Source of the DNA: an uncultured Bacilli bacterium
Lineage (GTDB): Bacteria; Bacillota_I; Bacilli_A; RF39; UBA660
Length of the DNA: 64,000 nt
Assembly: GCA_934086185.1 (NCBI GenBank)
Contig: CAKOHW010000006.1
Location: 1 to 64,000 of the forward strand
Direction: 5' to 3'
The notes below the pieces were generated by a model that was given only the letters and a program-made list of their open reading frames with translations, did not search any database and was not told the DNA's origin. Numbering within the stretch: the stretch's first letter is position 1; each line of letters opens with the position of its first letter. Below are positions 26,251 through 34,706 of the stretch, piece after piece. Made by a program: the position numbers and the translations under genes.

Positions 26251-28236
26251 TTAATTTCCAGTATACTGTTCACCTTCTACATAGTTATTTGATGTAATTG
26301 TACCTTCATTAACGCCTGTTAATCCATTAAGTCCGCCAGTAAATCCAGTGGCTTGCGTGCTTGAAATATTAACTCCATCAATAGTTCCTTTATTATAACC
26401 AGCAACAAATCCTCCATATGAATTTGCTATTGCTATAATTGAACTATCGATTTTATTACTGCCTGTTATAATTCCTATGTTCATTCCTGTTATTCCACCT
26501 ATATAAGAAGTCCCCTGAGTAGTAACTGACGAATTTGTACAATTAGATATTTCACCATTATTAATTCCTACAATTCCACCACCGTAGGTTCCAAGATTGA
26601 TTTGGCTATTTTTATATATTATCTTATCCACTTTTCCCATATTGTATCCTATTATTCCAGCTATATTTCCACTTATTGTAGAAGATGCTACTGTTAAATT
26701 TTTTATTTCACTATTTGGACCTGTTACTCCAAATAAGCCAGAAAAATTTGTAGAAGATGATATATATGTATCAGAACCTAAGCCATTAATTTTATATTCT
26801 TTTCCATCAAATATTCCATCAAAATATTTATTTGGATTATATCCTATGGGTTTTTTTAGTATAAGACCTTGTTCTAAATTAATATCATTTTTTAACGCAA
26901 AGTATGTATTTGTATACTTTGTTCCACTATTTACTTTATATGATAAATATTTTAAGTTTTCTATTGAACTTATTAAATATGGTTTATCACTTGTGCCTTC
27001 ACCTTCTGTCCATATCTTGCCAGATTCTGTTACTGTAGAAGTATCATTTTTAGAAGTATCATATTCCGGTAAAATACTTATCAATTTAATTGTTTCGGTA
27101 GTATTATCGCTAGAATCTGATGATATTATGTGTAAATAATAAACTCCTGGTTCTTTCTTACTGATATCAATTGTTTCTGGATTACTAGTAAATGTATTCC
27201 ATGTATAACCTGTTTTGTCTTTTAATTTTGTACTTTCTTTATTTATTAACCATTTTGAATTGGTTAAATTAATTTCATTATCATCACTTTGAGTTATAGT
27301 TGCTTTTAAAGTACTTGTAATTTGAGGAAATTCTTCATTTAGTACAATTTGTGCATCAGTTGGAGGCATTGTATCATCAGCAGATATTTTAGTTACATCT
27401 ATTGTTACAGTATTACCTGTTATTTTTATATCTGCATCTGCTATATTCTTTTCATCATTATATGTTATGTTTGATCCTGATACTGCTGGTTCTCCTTTTG
27501 ATACATTTAGTGTTGTTTGTTTTGTTGTTGTAGTCTTTCTATTTTTTATTGTTATCTTATGTGTATCTGGTTCTATTCCAATAAACTTATACTTTCCATC
27601 TACTATCTCGCTTGTTTGTTCTTTACTATGAATTACTACATAATCATTCTCGCTAGAATTTGTTACTGTTCCTTGTATAGTAAGTGCCTTTGTATCAAAT
27701 ATATCTATCTTTGCCTCTAGTGTTTTACCCATATCATCACTTTGATCAACATTCATTTCTTTATATTCTACTTCTATTATGTATGTTTGTACTTCATCTT
27801 TATTTATTTGATTCTCTATTATATATGAATTTTCATTTGGAAATGTACTTTCACTTACTCCATTACATTTTTTATCTTTTACACTACTAGAACACGTTAC
27901 TTTGTACTTAATATCATCTAATCTTGTAAATGTATTTATTAGATTTACTAGCCCTACACTATAACTATCTACATTATTATCTCCAGTATTTGTCACTGTA
28001 AATGTTTTAGTTCCTAATGTTGTACCCGGTACTATATTTGTTCCAGTTATTACATCACTATTATCACTATAAGTTAGTTCTAGATTAGCAGTTGATATAC
28101 TTATTGATTTATTATTTGTATTACCTTGTATTCTTGTTAAATAATATCCATATGTTAAACCAATAAGTGCCAAACTTATTATACTTATTCCTACAATACT
28201 TACTATTATTTTATTTTTTCTATTCATATGTAACAT
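26251..28236 (-). CDS. SipW-type signal peptide surface protein with GLUG-type repeats
   Basis: About 661 residues. N-terminal SipW-type signal segment (NRKNKIIVSIVGISII...TYGYYLTRIQGNTNNK), then the family beta domain (ANLELTYSDN, TKTFTVTNTG, VQTYIIEVEY). Next come Ig-like/fibronectin-like stretches, and a C-terminal third of GLUG-type beta-helix repeats (GLFGVTG, GIIGYNMGKV, GIVGINNGEI, GITGMNIG, GFVAGYNKGTI). Unlike its relatives it lacks the GTQxNPY tail and ends shortly after the repeats. The ATG at 28236 has GGAAAG 5 nt upstream; an ATG at 28227 matches the paralog start. Probably a secreted adhesin or fibre subunit. The leader contains a nine-G tract. Confidence 0.8.
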   Translation of the reverse strand: MLHMNRKNKIIVSIVGISIISLALIGLTYGYYLTRIQGNTNNKSISISTANLELTYSDNSDVITGTNIVPGTTLGTKTFTVTNTGDNNVDSYSVGLVNLINTFTRLDDIKYKVTCSSSVKDKKCNGVSESTFPNENSYIIENQINKDEVQTYIIEVEYKEMNVDQSDDMGKTLEAKIDIFDTKALTIQGTVTNSSENDYVVIHSKEQTSEIVDGKYKFIGIEPDTHKITIKNRKTTTTKQTTLNVSKGEPAVSGSNITYNDEKNIADADIKITGNTVTIDVTKISADDTMPPTDAQIVLNEEFPQITSTLKATITQSDDNEINLTNSKWLINKESTKLKDKTGYTWNTFTSNPETIDISKKEPGVYYLHIISSDSSDNTTETIKLISILPEYDTSKNDTSTVTESGKIWTEGEGTSDKPYLISSIENLKYLSYKVNSGTKYTNTYFALKNDINLEQGLILKKPIGYNPNKYFDGIFDGKEYKINGLGSDTYISSSTNFSGLFGVTGPNSEIKNLTVASSTISGNIAGIIGYNMGKVDKIIYKNSQINLGTYGGGIVGINNGEISNCTNSSVTTQGTSYIGGITGMNIGIITGSNKIDSSIIAIANSYGGFVAGYNKGTIDGVNISSTQATGFTGGLNGLTGVNEGTITSNNYVEGEQYTGN

Positions 28237-28380
28237 CACTACTTTCCATTATAATTATTTTATCAATTTATTAATTTAATTTGAACCAACAACTTTATTG
28301 TTGTTATTATAAATTACAACTTATGAATAATTTGTCAAATTAAATACTTACAAAAATACAAAAAATTATATAATTATTAA

Positions 28381-28389
28381 CCCCCCCCC
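28381..28389 (-). repeat. Nine-G homopolymer tract in the surface-protein leader
   Basis: The plus strand has nine C in a row, so the gene strand reads nine G, in a region otherwise nearly free of G+C. Directly downstream, 10 nt away, is TATAAT (28365-28370). A weak -35-like TTGGTC (28390-28395) lies on its other side, so the tract would fill a 19-nt spacer. Length changes by slippage could alter expression. Confidence 0.8.
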
Positions 28390-28482
28390 GACCAAACTTT
28401 TGTTCGAGAGAGAATTAGGCTATATAATTCTGTGCTTTTATAAAATTAATTTTAATTCCGAGTACTTTTCTACTCTATTTAT

Positions 28483-28511
28483 ATTTTATCAAATCATTTT
28501 ATTATTTACAA
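28483..28511 (-). promoter_or_regulatory. Family promoter of the 26251-28236 gene
   Basis: TTGTAA, 17 nt, TAAAAT on the minus strand, closely matching the promoter at 297-325. The predicted start coincides with the beginning of the GAGTAGAAAAGTACTC hairpin. The same hairpin survives at the collapsed locus 48381-48396. Confidence 0.6.
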
Positions 28512-28560
28512 TATTAATTCTTTTAATAATTAATTAAACAGGAATAAATATTAATAATTG

Positions 28561-28600
28561 AAAAAAGATAACATTTTTAAATATTTATGTTATCTTTTTT
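28561..28600 (-). terminator. thrS terminator
   Basis: A 14-bp perfect stem (28561-28574 with 28587-28600) with a T run on the minus strand. It overlaps the end of thrS. Confidence 0.85.
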
Positions 28601-30346
28601 GTTTTTTATTGTTTCTTTAACTAAGTCGATGAATTTATCTTTTTCTAATGTAGTTGTTTCTTTTTTACCGTGAGTTCTATAACTAATAGTATTATCTTTT
28701 AATTCATTATCACCTAAGATTAAAGTTAGAGGTATTTTATTTGTTTGACTTTCTCTCATTTTATAACTTAGTTTTTCATCTCTATCATCTAATTCTACTC
28801 TTATATTATTATCTTTTAGTAGGTTATATATTTCTTTTGCATAATTCAAATGATATTCATTATTTACTGGAATTATATTAACTTGTGTTGGAGATAACCA
28901 TAATGGTAAATTACCTTTTGTTTCCTCTAAAATGAATGCCATAAATCTATCTAATGAGCCTAATATTGCTCTATGTAGTACTACAGGAGTTTTCTTTTCT
29001 CCATCTTTGTCTACATATTTTAAATCAAATTTTGCTGGTAAGCAGAAATCTAATTGACATGTAGATAATGTATATTCTGCACCTACTGCAGGGCGAACAT
29101 TAACATCTAATTTAGGGCCATAGAAAGCAGCCTCTCCTATTTCTTCAGTATATGCTATTCCTAAATCATTTAAAACATTTCTTAGTTCGCTTTCAGCTTT
29201 ATTCCACATATCATCATCTGGGTAATATTTTTCTTTGTCTTCTTTATCTCTTAGAGATAAAACGCATCTATAATTAGTTATATTAAAATCTTTATACACA
29301 TCAAATATTAAATCTACAACACTCTTAAATTCAGATTCTATTTGTTCAGCTGTAACAAATAAATGAGCATCATTTTGACAGAAATGTCTTCCTCTTTCTA
29401 TTCCTTTTAAAGCTCCGCTTGCTTCAAACCTAAAATCATGTGCTATTTCACCTATTCTTATTGGTAAATCTTTATATGAATGTAGTTTATTTGAATATAT
29501 CATCATATGATGAGGGCAATTCATTGGACGAAGTACAAATTCTTCATCTTCTACTTTCATCATAGGGAACATATTTTCTTTATAATGATCCCAATGTCCT
29601 GAAGTTTTATATAAATCTACTGTTCCTATACATGGTGTCATAACATGCTTGTAACCTAAATTTATTTCTTTATTTCTAATATAATTTTCTAATTCTTGCC
29701 AAATAATATATCCATTTGGTAAAAACATTGGCATACCTTTGCCTACTAAGTCATGAGTCATAAATATATCTAAATCTTTACCTATTTTTCTATGATCTCT
29801 TTCTTTTGCATCTTCTAATTCTTTTAAATAGTTATTTAAATCTTCTTCAGTTTCAAAACATACTCCATATATTCTTTGAAGCATCTTATTTTTTGCATCA
29901 CCTTTCCAGTATGCACCTGAATGTTTAATAAGTTTGAAATATTTTATTTGTTTAGTTGATTCAACATGTGGCCCACGACATAAATCTGTAAAATCTCCTT
30001 GGCTATAACATGAAATAACTGTATCATTTTCATTCATTCTAGATATTAGATCTATTTTATATGGATCATTTTTAAATTTTTCTAATGCTTCTTCTTTACT
30101 AATTTCTTGTCTGTATATTCTTTTATTATCTTTAGAACATTTTTTCATTTCTTTTTCTATTAATACTAAATCTTCATCAGTTAATGTTTTATCTCCTAAA
30201 TCAATATCATAATAAAAGCCTTCTTCTATTACTGGTCCTACCCAAAATTTTGCATCACTATATAAATGACTTACTGCTTGTGCTAATAAATGTGCACAAG
30301 AATGGTTAAGTATATTTAATTTTTCATTTTCTTTAATATTTACCAT
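28577..30346 (-). CDS. thrS: Threonyl-tRNA synthetase lacking the TGS domain
   Basis: A class II synthetase of 589 aa, against about 643 in Bacillus. It starts directly at the second N-terminal (SAD editing) domain: NHSCAHLLAQAVSHL, with the editing motif HSGAYWKGD and CRGPHV. The catalytic core follows (MNCPHHMMIY, RIGEIAHDFRFEASGALKGIERGRHFCQNDAHLF, VVLHRAILGSLDRF), then the anticodon-binding domain. The N-terminal TGS domain is absent, with no frameshifted remnant upstream. It overlaps the 78-codon gene before it by 7 nt. Both are under a threonine T-box. Confidence 0.93.
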   Translation of the reverse strand: MVNIKENEKLNILNHSCAHLLAQAVSHLYSDAKFWVGPVIEEGFYYDIDLGDKTLTDEDLVLIEKEMKKCSKDNKRIYRQEISKEEALEKFKNDPYKIDLISRMNENDTVISCYSQGDFTDLCRGPHVESTKQIKYFKLIKHSGAYWKGDAKNKMLQRIYGVCFETEEDLNNYLKELEDAKERDHRKIGKDLDIFMTHDLVGKGMPMFLPNGYIIWQELENYIRNKEINLGYKHVMTPCIGTVDLYKTSGHWDHYKENMFPMMKVEDEEFVLRPMNCPHHMMIYSNKLHSYKDLPIRIGEIAHDFRFEASGALKGIERGRHFCQNDAHLFVTAEQIESEFKSVVDLIFDVYKDFNITNYRCVLSLRDKEDKEKYYPDDDMWNKAESELRNVLNDLGIAYTEEIGEAAFYGPKLDVNVRPAVGAEYTLSTCQLDFCLPAKFDLKYVDKDGEKKTPVVLHRAILGSLDRFMAFILEETKGNLPLWLSPTQVNIIPVNNEYHLNYAKEIYNLLKDNNIRVELDDRDEKLSYKMRESQTNKIPLTLILGDNELKDNTISYRTHGKKETTTLEKDKFIDLVKETIKNKKDNINI

Positions 30347-30576
30347 AAATTCTTCCCTCTTTCTTTTTTTGTTTCAAACATTTTTATTTTTATTAATTCC
30401 CTTGTAATTTGATGTTTTGTTTGTTTTATTAATTCATTTATTTCAATTGATTTTTGAGTATCTTTTTTATGCTCGTATTGTGCATAACGTAAATCAAACA
30501 ATTTTTTTCTTAAAAGTTCTTTATTTTTTAATGCTTCATTGTATTCTTCTTCTGTTACTTCATTACTTATTTCCAT
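30340..30576 (-). CDS. Small charged protein co-transcribed with thrS
   Basis: A 78-residue, highly charged, all-helical protein (ELLRKKLFDLRYAQYEHKK, then a coiled-coil-like helix). It lies between the T-box and thrS and overlaps thrS by 7 nt. The LRKKLFDLR segment followed by a basic helix vaguely recalls ribosomal protein uL29, but I would not assign it. Function unknown. It has a GGAGGG ribosome site, so it is very likely translated. Confidence 0.6.
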   Translation of the reverse strand: MEISNEVTEEEYNEALKNKELLRKKLFDLRYAQYEHKKDTQKSIEINELIKQTKHQITRELIKIKMFETKKERGKNLW

Positions 30577-30786
30577 TTAATCCCTCCAAAATAAAAAGGA
30601 CAGTCCAAAGGAGTGCATATGCACAGGTACCATCCTAATATACTTAATTTAAATAACGGTATTAACCGGGATTTATTAAATCCTCTAAAAAGTAGTAATT
30701 AATAAGTTTTTTTATTCATTTACACCAACCATGAATTCTCTTTTAAAAAAATTCTTATTAATCATGTCTTTTATCACTGATTTACG
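30577..30786 (-). promoter_or_regulatory. Threonine T-box leader
   Basis: The minus strand has the Stem I element GGTTGGTGTAAA, an ATT-ACT-ACT specifier region (ACT, Thr), and a T-box-like GGATGGTACC with AGTGCATATGCACT. A run of T follows the terminator arm before the 78-codon gene. The arrangement parallels the leader upstream of leuS. Confidence 0.85.
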
Positions 30787-30792
30787 TAATTT

Positions 30793-30821
30793 ATATTATC
30801 ATAAGTTATATATATTTGCAA
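30793..30821 (-). promoter_or_regulatory. Promoter of the thrS operon
   Basis: TTGCAA (complement of 30816-30821), 17-nt spacer, TAATAT (complement of 30793-30798). Confidence 0.6.
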
Positions 30822-30825
30822 TATA

Positions 30826-31374
30826 CTATTTACAGAATTTAACATTTCCTATAACTTCTAATATATTTAATATACCATTTATTGTAAAAAAGAAACCTAA
30901 TACCATTACTTGATTAGTAATTCCTTTATATAAATTAGTTATTGTTAAGAAACCTAATAGTATAAATAAACTCATTGAAAATATATTAATAAATACACTA
31001 TAATTCATTTTGTTACGTAGGTCTTCTATTCTTATTAATTTAATAATTAACATTATTACCATCCATCCAATTAGAGTAACTGTTAGTACAAGGTTTGATG
31101 GTTCGTCCATATATTTTAATCCACTTACACTTGCTATCAAACAAGTTAATGATATATATAATGAATTCATTCCAGTTTGATTTCTTGTTAATAAATAATT
31201 TGTAAATTCTAAACCAAAATATAGTAACATAACTACATAAAATATTTCACATCCATCTATAAAAGATATACTACGTTCAAAGAAGAATGATACTCCTAAT
31301 AATAGAGTTAATATTGATGTAAATATTAAAATTATGTTTTTATTTTTTACTTCGTTTTTTGTTAAATTTTTCAT
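30826..31374 (-). CDS. Multi-pass membrane protein (HdeD/DUF308-like)
   Basis: This 182-residue protein has five or six hydrophobic helices and short polar loops: about 12-30, 38-60, 70-85, 95-113, 123-145 and 150-170. The spacing and the paired-helix pattern resemble the DUF308/HdeD family of small membrane proteins, but no diagnostic residue is clear. It is convergent to nothing and divergent from the slipin gene. It ends a few bases from the thrS promoter. Confidence 0.5.
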   Translation of the reverse strand: MKNLTKNEVKNKNIILIFTSILTLLLGVSFFFERSISFIDGCEIFYVVMLLYFGLEFTNYLLTRNQTGMNSLYISLTCLIASVSGLKYMDEPSNLVLTVTLIGWMVIMLIIKLIRIEDLRNKMNYSVFINIFSMSLFILLGFLTITNLYKGITNQVMVLGFFFTINGILNILEVIGNVKFCK

Positions 31375-31473
31375 ATTATCACCTATATTAATATTAAATT
31401 AATTTTTTAAAAAAGTCAATTATTGATATTATATTTATATTATTATATTATATAAATGAAAGGAGTATTTTTT

Positions 31474-32253
31474 ATGATATTAGGAATTGTTATTTTATTT
31501 TTTATCATTATGGTTTTATTAACATCTATAAGACAAGTTAATGAATATGAAAGAGGTATATTATTTAGATTTGGTAAGTTTAAAAAAATATTAAATCCTG
31601 GATGGAATTTAGTTTTACCTATAATTGAATATGCTAAAAAAGTAGATATAAGAACTAAAGTTACTGATGTACCTGAACAAGATGCAATAACAAAAGATAA
31701 TGTTTCTATAAGAATAAATGCAGTTATCTATTATAAGATATTTGATGCTAGTAAAGCTGTTATTGCAGTAGAAAATTTTCATTATGCAGTTAGTCAACTT
31801 GCTCAAACTACTATGCGTAATGCAGTTGGTTCTGTAAGTTTAGATGAACTTTTAAGTGAAAGAGACAAAATATCAAGTGAAATTTGTAAAATAATAGATG
31901 AAGCAACTGATCCTTGGGGAATTGAAGTAGAAAATGTTGAATTAAAAGATATTAAGTTACCTCAAGAAATGGAAAGAGTTATTGCAAAAAATGCTGAAGC
32001 AGAACGAGAAAAGAAGGCTGTTATTACTAAATCTACCGGTGAAGTTGAAGCTGCCAAAAATTTAAAGGAAGCTGCTCAAATAATGGCTTCTTCTCCAGGA
32101 GCATTGCATTTAAGAACTTTATCAACTTTAAATGATATTTCAAGTGATCAATCAAACACAATAGTATTTGCTATTCCACTTGAAGTTTTAAGAGCATTTG
32201 AAAGTAATAAAACTGAAGAATTAGTAAAAAAGATTACTAAAAAGGAAAAATAA
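31474..32253 (+). CDS. Slipin (stomatin-like SPFH domain protein)
   Basis: A 259-residue membrane-anchored SPFH protein: one N-terminal helix (ILGIVILFFIIMVLL), then QVNEYERGILFRFGKF, PGWNLVLPII and RTKVTDVPEQDAITKDNVSIRINAVIYYKI, the stomatin core, followed by an Ala/Glu-rich oligomerisation helix (AKNAEAEREKKAVI). Slipins scaffold membrane microdomains. The start is the ATG at 31474, because AAAGGAG lies 8 nt upstream; the earlier ATG at 31456 is inside the ribosome-site region. No NfeD partner is adjacent. Confidence 0.88.
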   Translation: MILGIVILFFIIMVLLTSIRQVNEYERGILFRFGKFKKILNPGWNLVLPIIEYAKKVDIRTKVTDVPEQDAITKDNVSIRINAVIYYKIFDASKAVIAVENFHYAVSQLAQTTMRNAVGSVSLDELLSERDKISSEICKIIDEATDPWGIEVENVELKDIKLPQEMERVIAKNAEAEREKKAVITKSTGEVEAAKNLKEAAQIMASSPGALHLRTLSTLNDISSDQSNTIVFAIPLEVLRAFESNKTEELVKKITKKEK

Positions 32254-32265
32254 TTCCTTTTTTAT
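32239..32265 (+). terminator. Slipin gene terminator
   Basis: AAAAAGGAA pairs with TTCCTTTTT around the stop codon, with a T-rich tail. Confidence 0.75.
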
Positions 32266-32320
32266 TTTGATAAATTTATAATAAAATATATATAAACATA
32301 TACTTTAAAGAGGAAAAGGT

Positions 32321-32677
32321 ATGAATAATTACTCTTTTGAAGAATTTACTAAACAAGATTTTAGCGGACTTTCTAATTGGATTAATAAATTAAATCCATA
32401 TGAGTTCGCTTTATCTGGTGTTATTGCTGCCTTTATAATTGCACAACCTTTAAATGCTAATCAGCAAAATTCTATTGGTAATTACTTAGAAGAAGTTGGA
32501 CAAATTTTACTTGCTATTGCTGCTCAAAAAATAACAGTTAGTCAGGCAAAAAATAATAAAAATAATATTGATGATAACTTTGATGAGATTAATAATGGAA
32601 ATAATAATAATTATAATTCTGAAATTGAATATTTAAGAAATGAAATTGAAAAAATAAAAAGAGAAATATATAAATAA
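32321..32677 (+). CDS. Small protein with a hydrophobic helix and a C-terminal coiled coil
   Basis: 118 residues. The middle (NPYEFALSGVIAAFIIAQPLNANQQNSIGNYLEEVGQILLAIAAQ) has a hydrophobic helix and resembles uncharacterised Firmicute proteins whose function is unknown. An Asn/Asp-rich linker and a charged coiled coil (EIEYLRNEIEKIKREIYK) follow. It has a strong AAAGAGGAAAAGGT ribosome region. Located between the slipin gene and the radical SAM operon, with its own leader. Confidence 0.6.
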   Translation: MNNYSFEEFTKQDFSGLSNWINKLNPYEFALSGVIAAFIIAQPLNANQQNSIGNYLEEVGQILLAIAAQKITVSQAKNNKNNIDDNFDEINNGNNNNYNSEIEYLRNEIEKIKREIYK

Positions 32678-32704
32678 CTAACAAAAATTTCCAAAAATAA
32701 TTAA

Positions 32705-32743
32705 CGAACGTTTGTTTACATAAATATATTTTTGTTCTATAAT
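32705..32743 (+). promoter_or_regulatory. Promoter with SOS-box-like operator
   Basis: TTTACA (32715-32720), 17-nt spacer, TATAAT (32738-32743). Overlapping the -35 is CGAAC-GTTT-GTTTA (32705-32718), which matches 8 of the 10 arm positions of the Gram-positive LexA/DinR box CGAAC-N4-GTTCG. It drives the radical SAM operon. Confidence 0.55.
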
Positions 32744-32761
32744 ATTATTGGTGATGTAAAT

Positions 32762-33976
32762 ATGACTTTAAAAGAAAAACTTATAATACTTGCAGATAGC
32801 GCTAAATATGATGCTTCATGTTCTTCTAGTGGGTCTAATAGAAAAAATGAAAATGGTATAGGAAATGGTCATATATCTGGCATATGTCACTCTTTTAGTA
32901 GTGATGGAAGATGTATATCCTTACTTAAAATATTAATGACTAATTGTTGTATATATGATTGTAAATATTGTATTAATAGAAAAAGTAATAATGTTAAACG
33001 TGCAATTTTTACTCCAGAAGAAATATGTTATGTAACAATTAATTTTTATAAACGTAATTATATTGAAGGTTTATTTTTATCTTCTGGTATTATAAAAAAT
33101 CCAGATTATACAATGGAATTATTAATTGAAACTATAAGTTTACTTAGAAATAAGTATAAGTTTGGGGGATACATTCATGCTAAAGCAATACCTGGTGCTA
33201 GTAATTATTTAATAAAGAAATTAGGTTTATTATGTGATAGATTAAGTGCAAATATTGAACTACCTACAGAAAATGGACTAAAACTACTTGCTCCAAATAA
33301 AAATTCTAAAAATGTATCTAAAATTATGGATTACGTTAAAAATAATAAGTCTCGTTCATTTGTTCCTGCTGGTCAAAGTACACAAATGATTATAGGTGCA
33401 ACAAATGAAACTGATTTAGATATTTTAACTAAGAGTGAAAGTATGTATAATAATTATAATTTAAAAAGGGTATTTTATTCAGCATATGTATCAGTAAATA
33501 AAGATACACTACTACCCTCTTTACAATTACCACCCCTTAAAAGAGAAAATAGACTTTATCAAGCTGATTGGTTACTCAGATATTATGGATTCAAAGTTAA
33601 TGACTTATTAAATATAGATAATCCTAATTTTAATATTTTAGTAGATCCTAAAGCAAATTGGGCGTTAAATCATTTAGAAGAATTTCCTAAAGAAATAAAT
33701 ACGTGTTCTTATTATGACTTACTTAAAATACCTGGTATAGGTGTTATTACTGCAAAAAGAATTATAAAATCTAGAAAAATGTTTACTATAACTTTTAATG
33801 ATTTAAAGAAAATGGGATGTGTATTAAAACGTGCACAATATTTTATAACTTGTAATAATAAATTCTATATTAATTCTAACTTACTTAAAAAAGGTTTTAT
33901 AGAAGCAAACTTAGTAATAAATGATAAAGATAAAAGTACTACTAATATTAATCAATTGAGTTTATTTAATGAATAA
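32762..33976 (+). CDS. Putative DNA modification/repair radical SAM protein (TIGR03916-type)
   Basis: 404 residues from the ATG at 32762 (GGTGATG site; an upstream in-frame start at 32732 is weaker). It has the family-specific early block AKYDASCSSSGSNRKN, the radical SAM cluster CCIYDCKYC (Cys63, Cys67, Cys70) and a C-terminal helix-hairpin-helix (LLKIPGIGVITAKRIIKSRKM) typical of DNA-binding proteins. In other bacteria it is always paired with the protein encoded next, often fused to a uracil-DNA-glycosylase-like domain. Reaction not known. The SOS-like box supports a DNA-damage role. Confidence 0.88.
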   Translation: MTLKEKLIILADSAKYDASCSSSGSNRKNENGIGNGHISGICHSFSSDGRCISLLKILMTNCCIYDCKYCINRKSNNVKRAIFTPEEICYVTINFYKRNYIEGLFLSSGIIKNPDYTMELLIETISLLRNKYKFGGYIHAKAIPGASNYLIKKLGLLCDRLSANIELPTENGLKLLAPNKNSKNVSKIMDYVKNNKSRSFVPAGQSTQMIIGATNETDLDILTKSESMYNNYNLKRVFYSAYVSVNKDTLLPSLQLPPLKRENRLYQADWLLRYYGFKVNDLLNIDNPNFNILVDPKANWALNHLEEFPKEINTCSYYDLLKIPGIGVITAKRIIKSRKMFTITFNDLKKMGCVLKRAQYFITCNNKFYINSNLLKKGFIEANLVINDKDKSTTNINQLSLFNE

Positions 33977-34706
33977 TATATATATTTATAATGATACTTT
34001 TAATAGTCTTTTATCTTTGATATATGAATTAAGTATAAATAAAATAAAACCTTATAATATAAAGAATACATCATATAATAAATCATTATTTGATAATTTA
34101 ATATATTTAAATATTGATTATGATGATATATATATTAAATTTATAAATAAAAGTAATATATTATTTAATTATCTATATATTCTATATTTATCTAATGATA
34201 TCAATAAAGAAATTATAATGTATTATTTTTATATAAATTATTTAAAATATGGTGATAAAGTATTTTATTTAAGAAATTTAAAATGTGTTAATGAAACTTT
34301 AAGAATTAATAAGTATGTTAGAGGAGAATGTCATAAATTTAAGGGATTTACTAGATTTAAAGAATTACATAATGGTGTTTTATATGCAACTATTAATCCT
34401 ACAAATAATATTTTAGATTTACTTAGTAATCATTTTAAAACTAGATTAAAAAATGAGTATTGGATTATAAAAGATGTTAGTAGACATATATTAAGTATTT
34501 ATAATAAAAAAGATTATATAATAATTGATGAAAGTAATTTAAAAGTTGATTTAAGAGTTAGTAGTAATGAAGAAATGTATCAAGATTTATGGAAAAATTT
34601 TTATAATACTATTGGTATAAAATCAAGACGTAATGATAGATGTAGAGTAAATTTTATGCCTAAAAAATATTGGAAATATATATTAGAAGTGAGTGATGAA
34701 AATTGA
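33969..34706 (+). CDS. Probable DNA metabolism protein (TIGR03915/DUF4130-type)
   Basis: 245 residues, overlapping the radical SAM gene by 8 nt. Conserved features: VRGECHKFKGFTRFKELHNGVLYATINPTNNIL, HFKTRLKNEYWIIKDVSRHILSIYN, and a C-terminal LWKNFYNTIGIKSRRNDRCRVNFMPKKYW. These identify the partner of the TIGR03916 radical SAM protein. Here it is the short form, ending after DUF4130 with no glycosylase domain fused. Biochemical role unknown. The TGA stop overlaps the TTG start of the next gene. Confidence 0.85.
   Translation: MNNIYIYNDTFNSLLSLIYELSINKIKPYNIKNTSYNKSLFDNLIYLNIDYDDIYIKFINKSNILFNYLYILYLSNDINKEIIMYYFYINYLKYGDKVFYLRNLKCVNETLRINKYVRGECHKFKGFTRFKELHNGVLYATINPTNNILDLLSNHFKTRLKNEYWIIKDVSRHILSIYNKKDYIIIDESNLKVDLRVSSNEEMYQDLWKNFYNTIGIKSRRNDRCRVNFMPKKYWKYILEVSDEN

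Larger units (their letters stand above)
28240..28560. other. Gene-free leader region of the 26251-28236 gene
   Basis: No convincing ORF. On the minus strand it holds, in order: the family promoter (28483-28511), a 5'-terminal hairpin GAGTA-GAAAAG-TACTC (28460-28475), a second hairpin AGAATTA/TAATTCT (28411-28431), a run of nine G (28381-28389), a TATAAT (28365-28370), and TTGACA (28333-28338) as a possible internal promoter. Confidence 0.6.

Noticed and set aside
30340..30576. Ribosomal protein uL29 copy
   Set aside because: Only one short block resembles uL29 and the genomic context is wrong.
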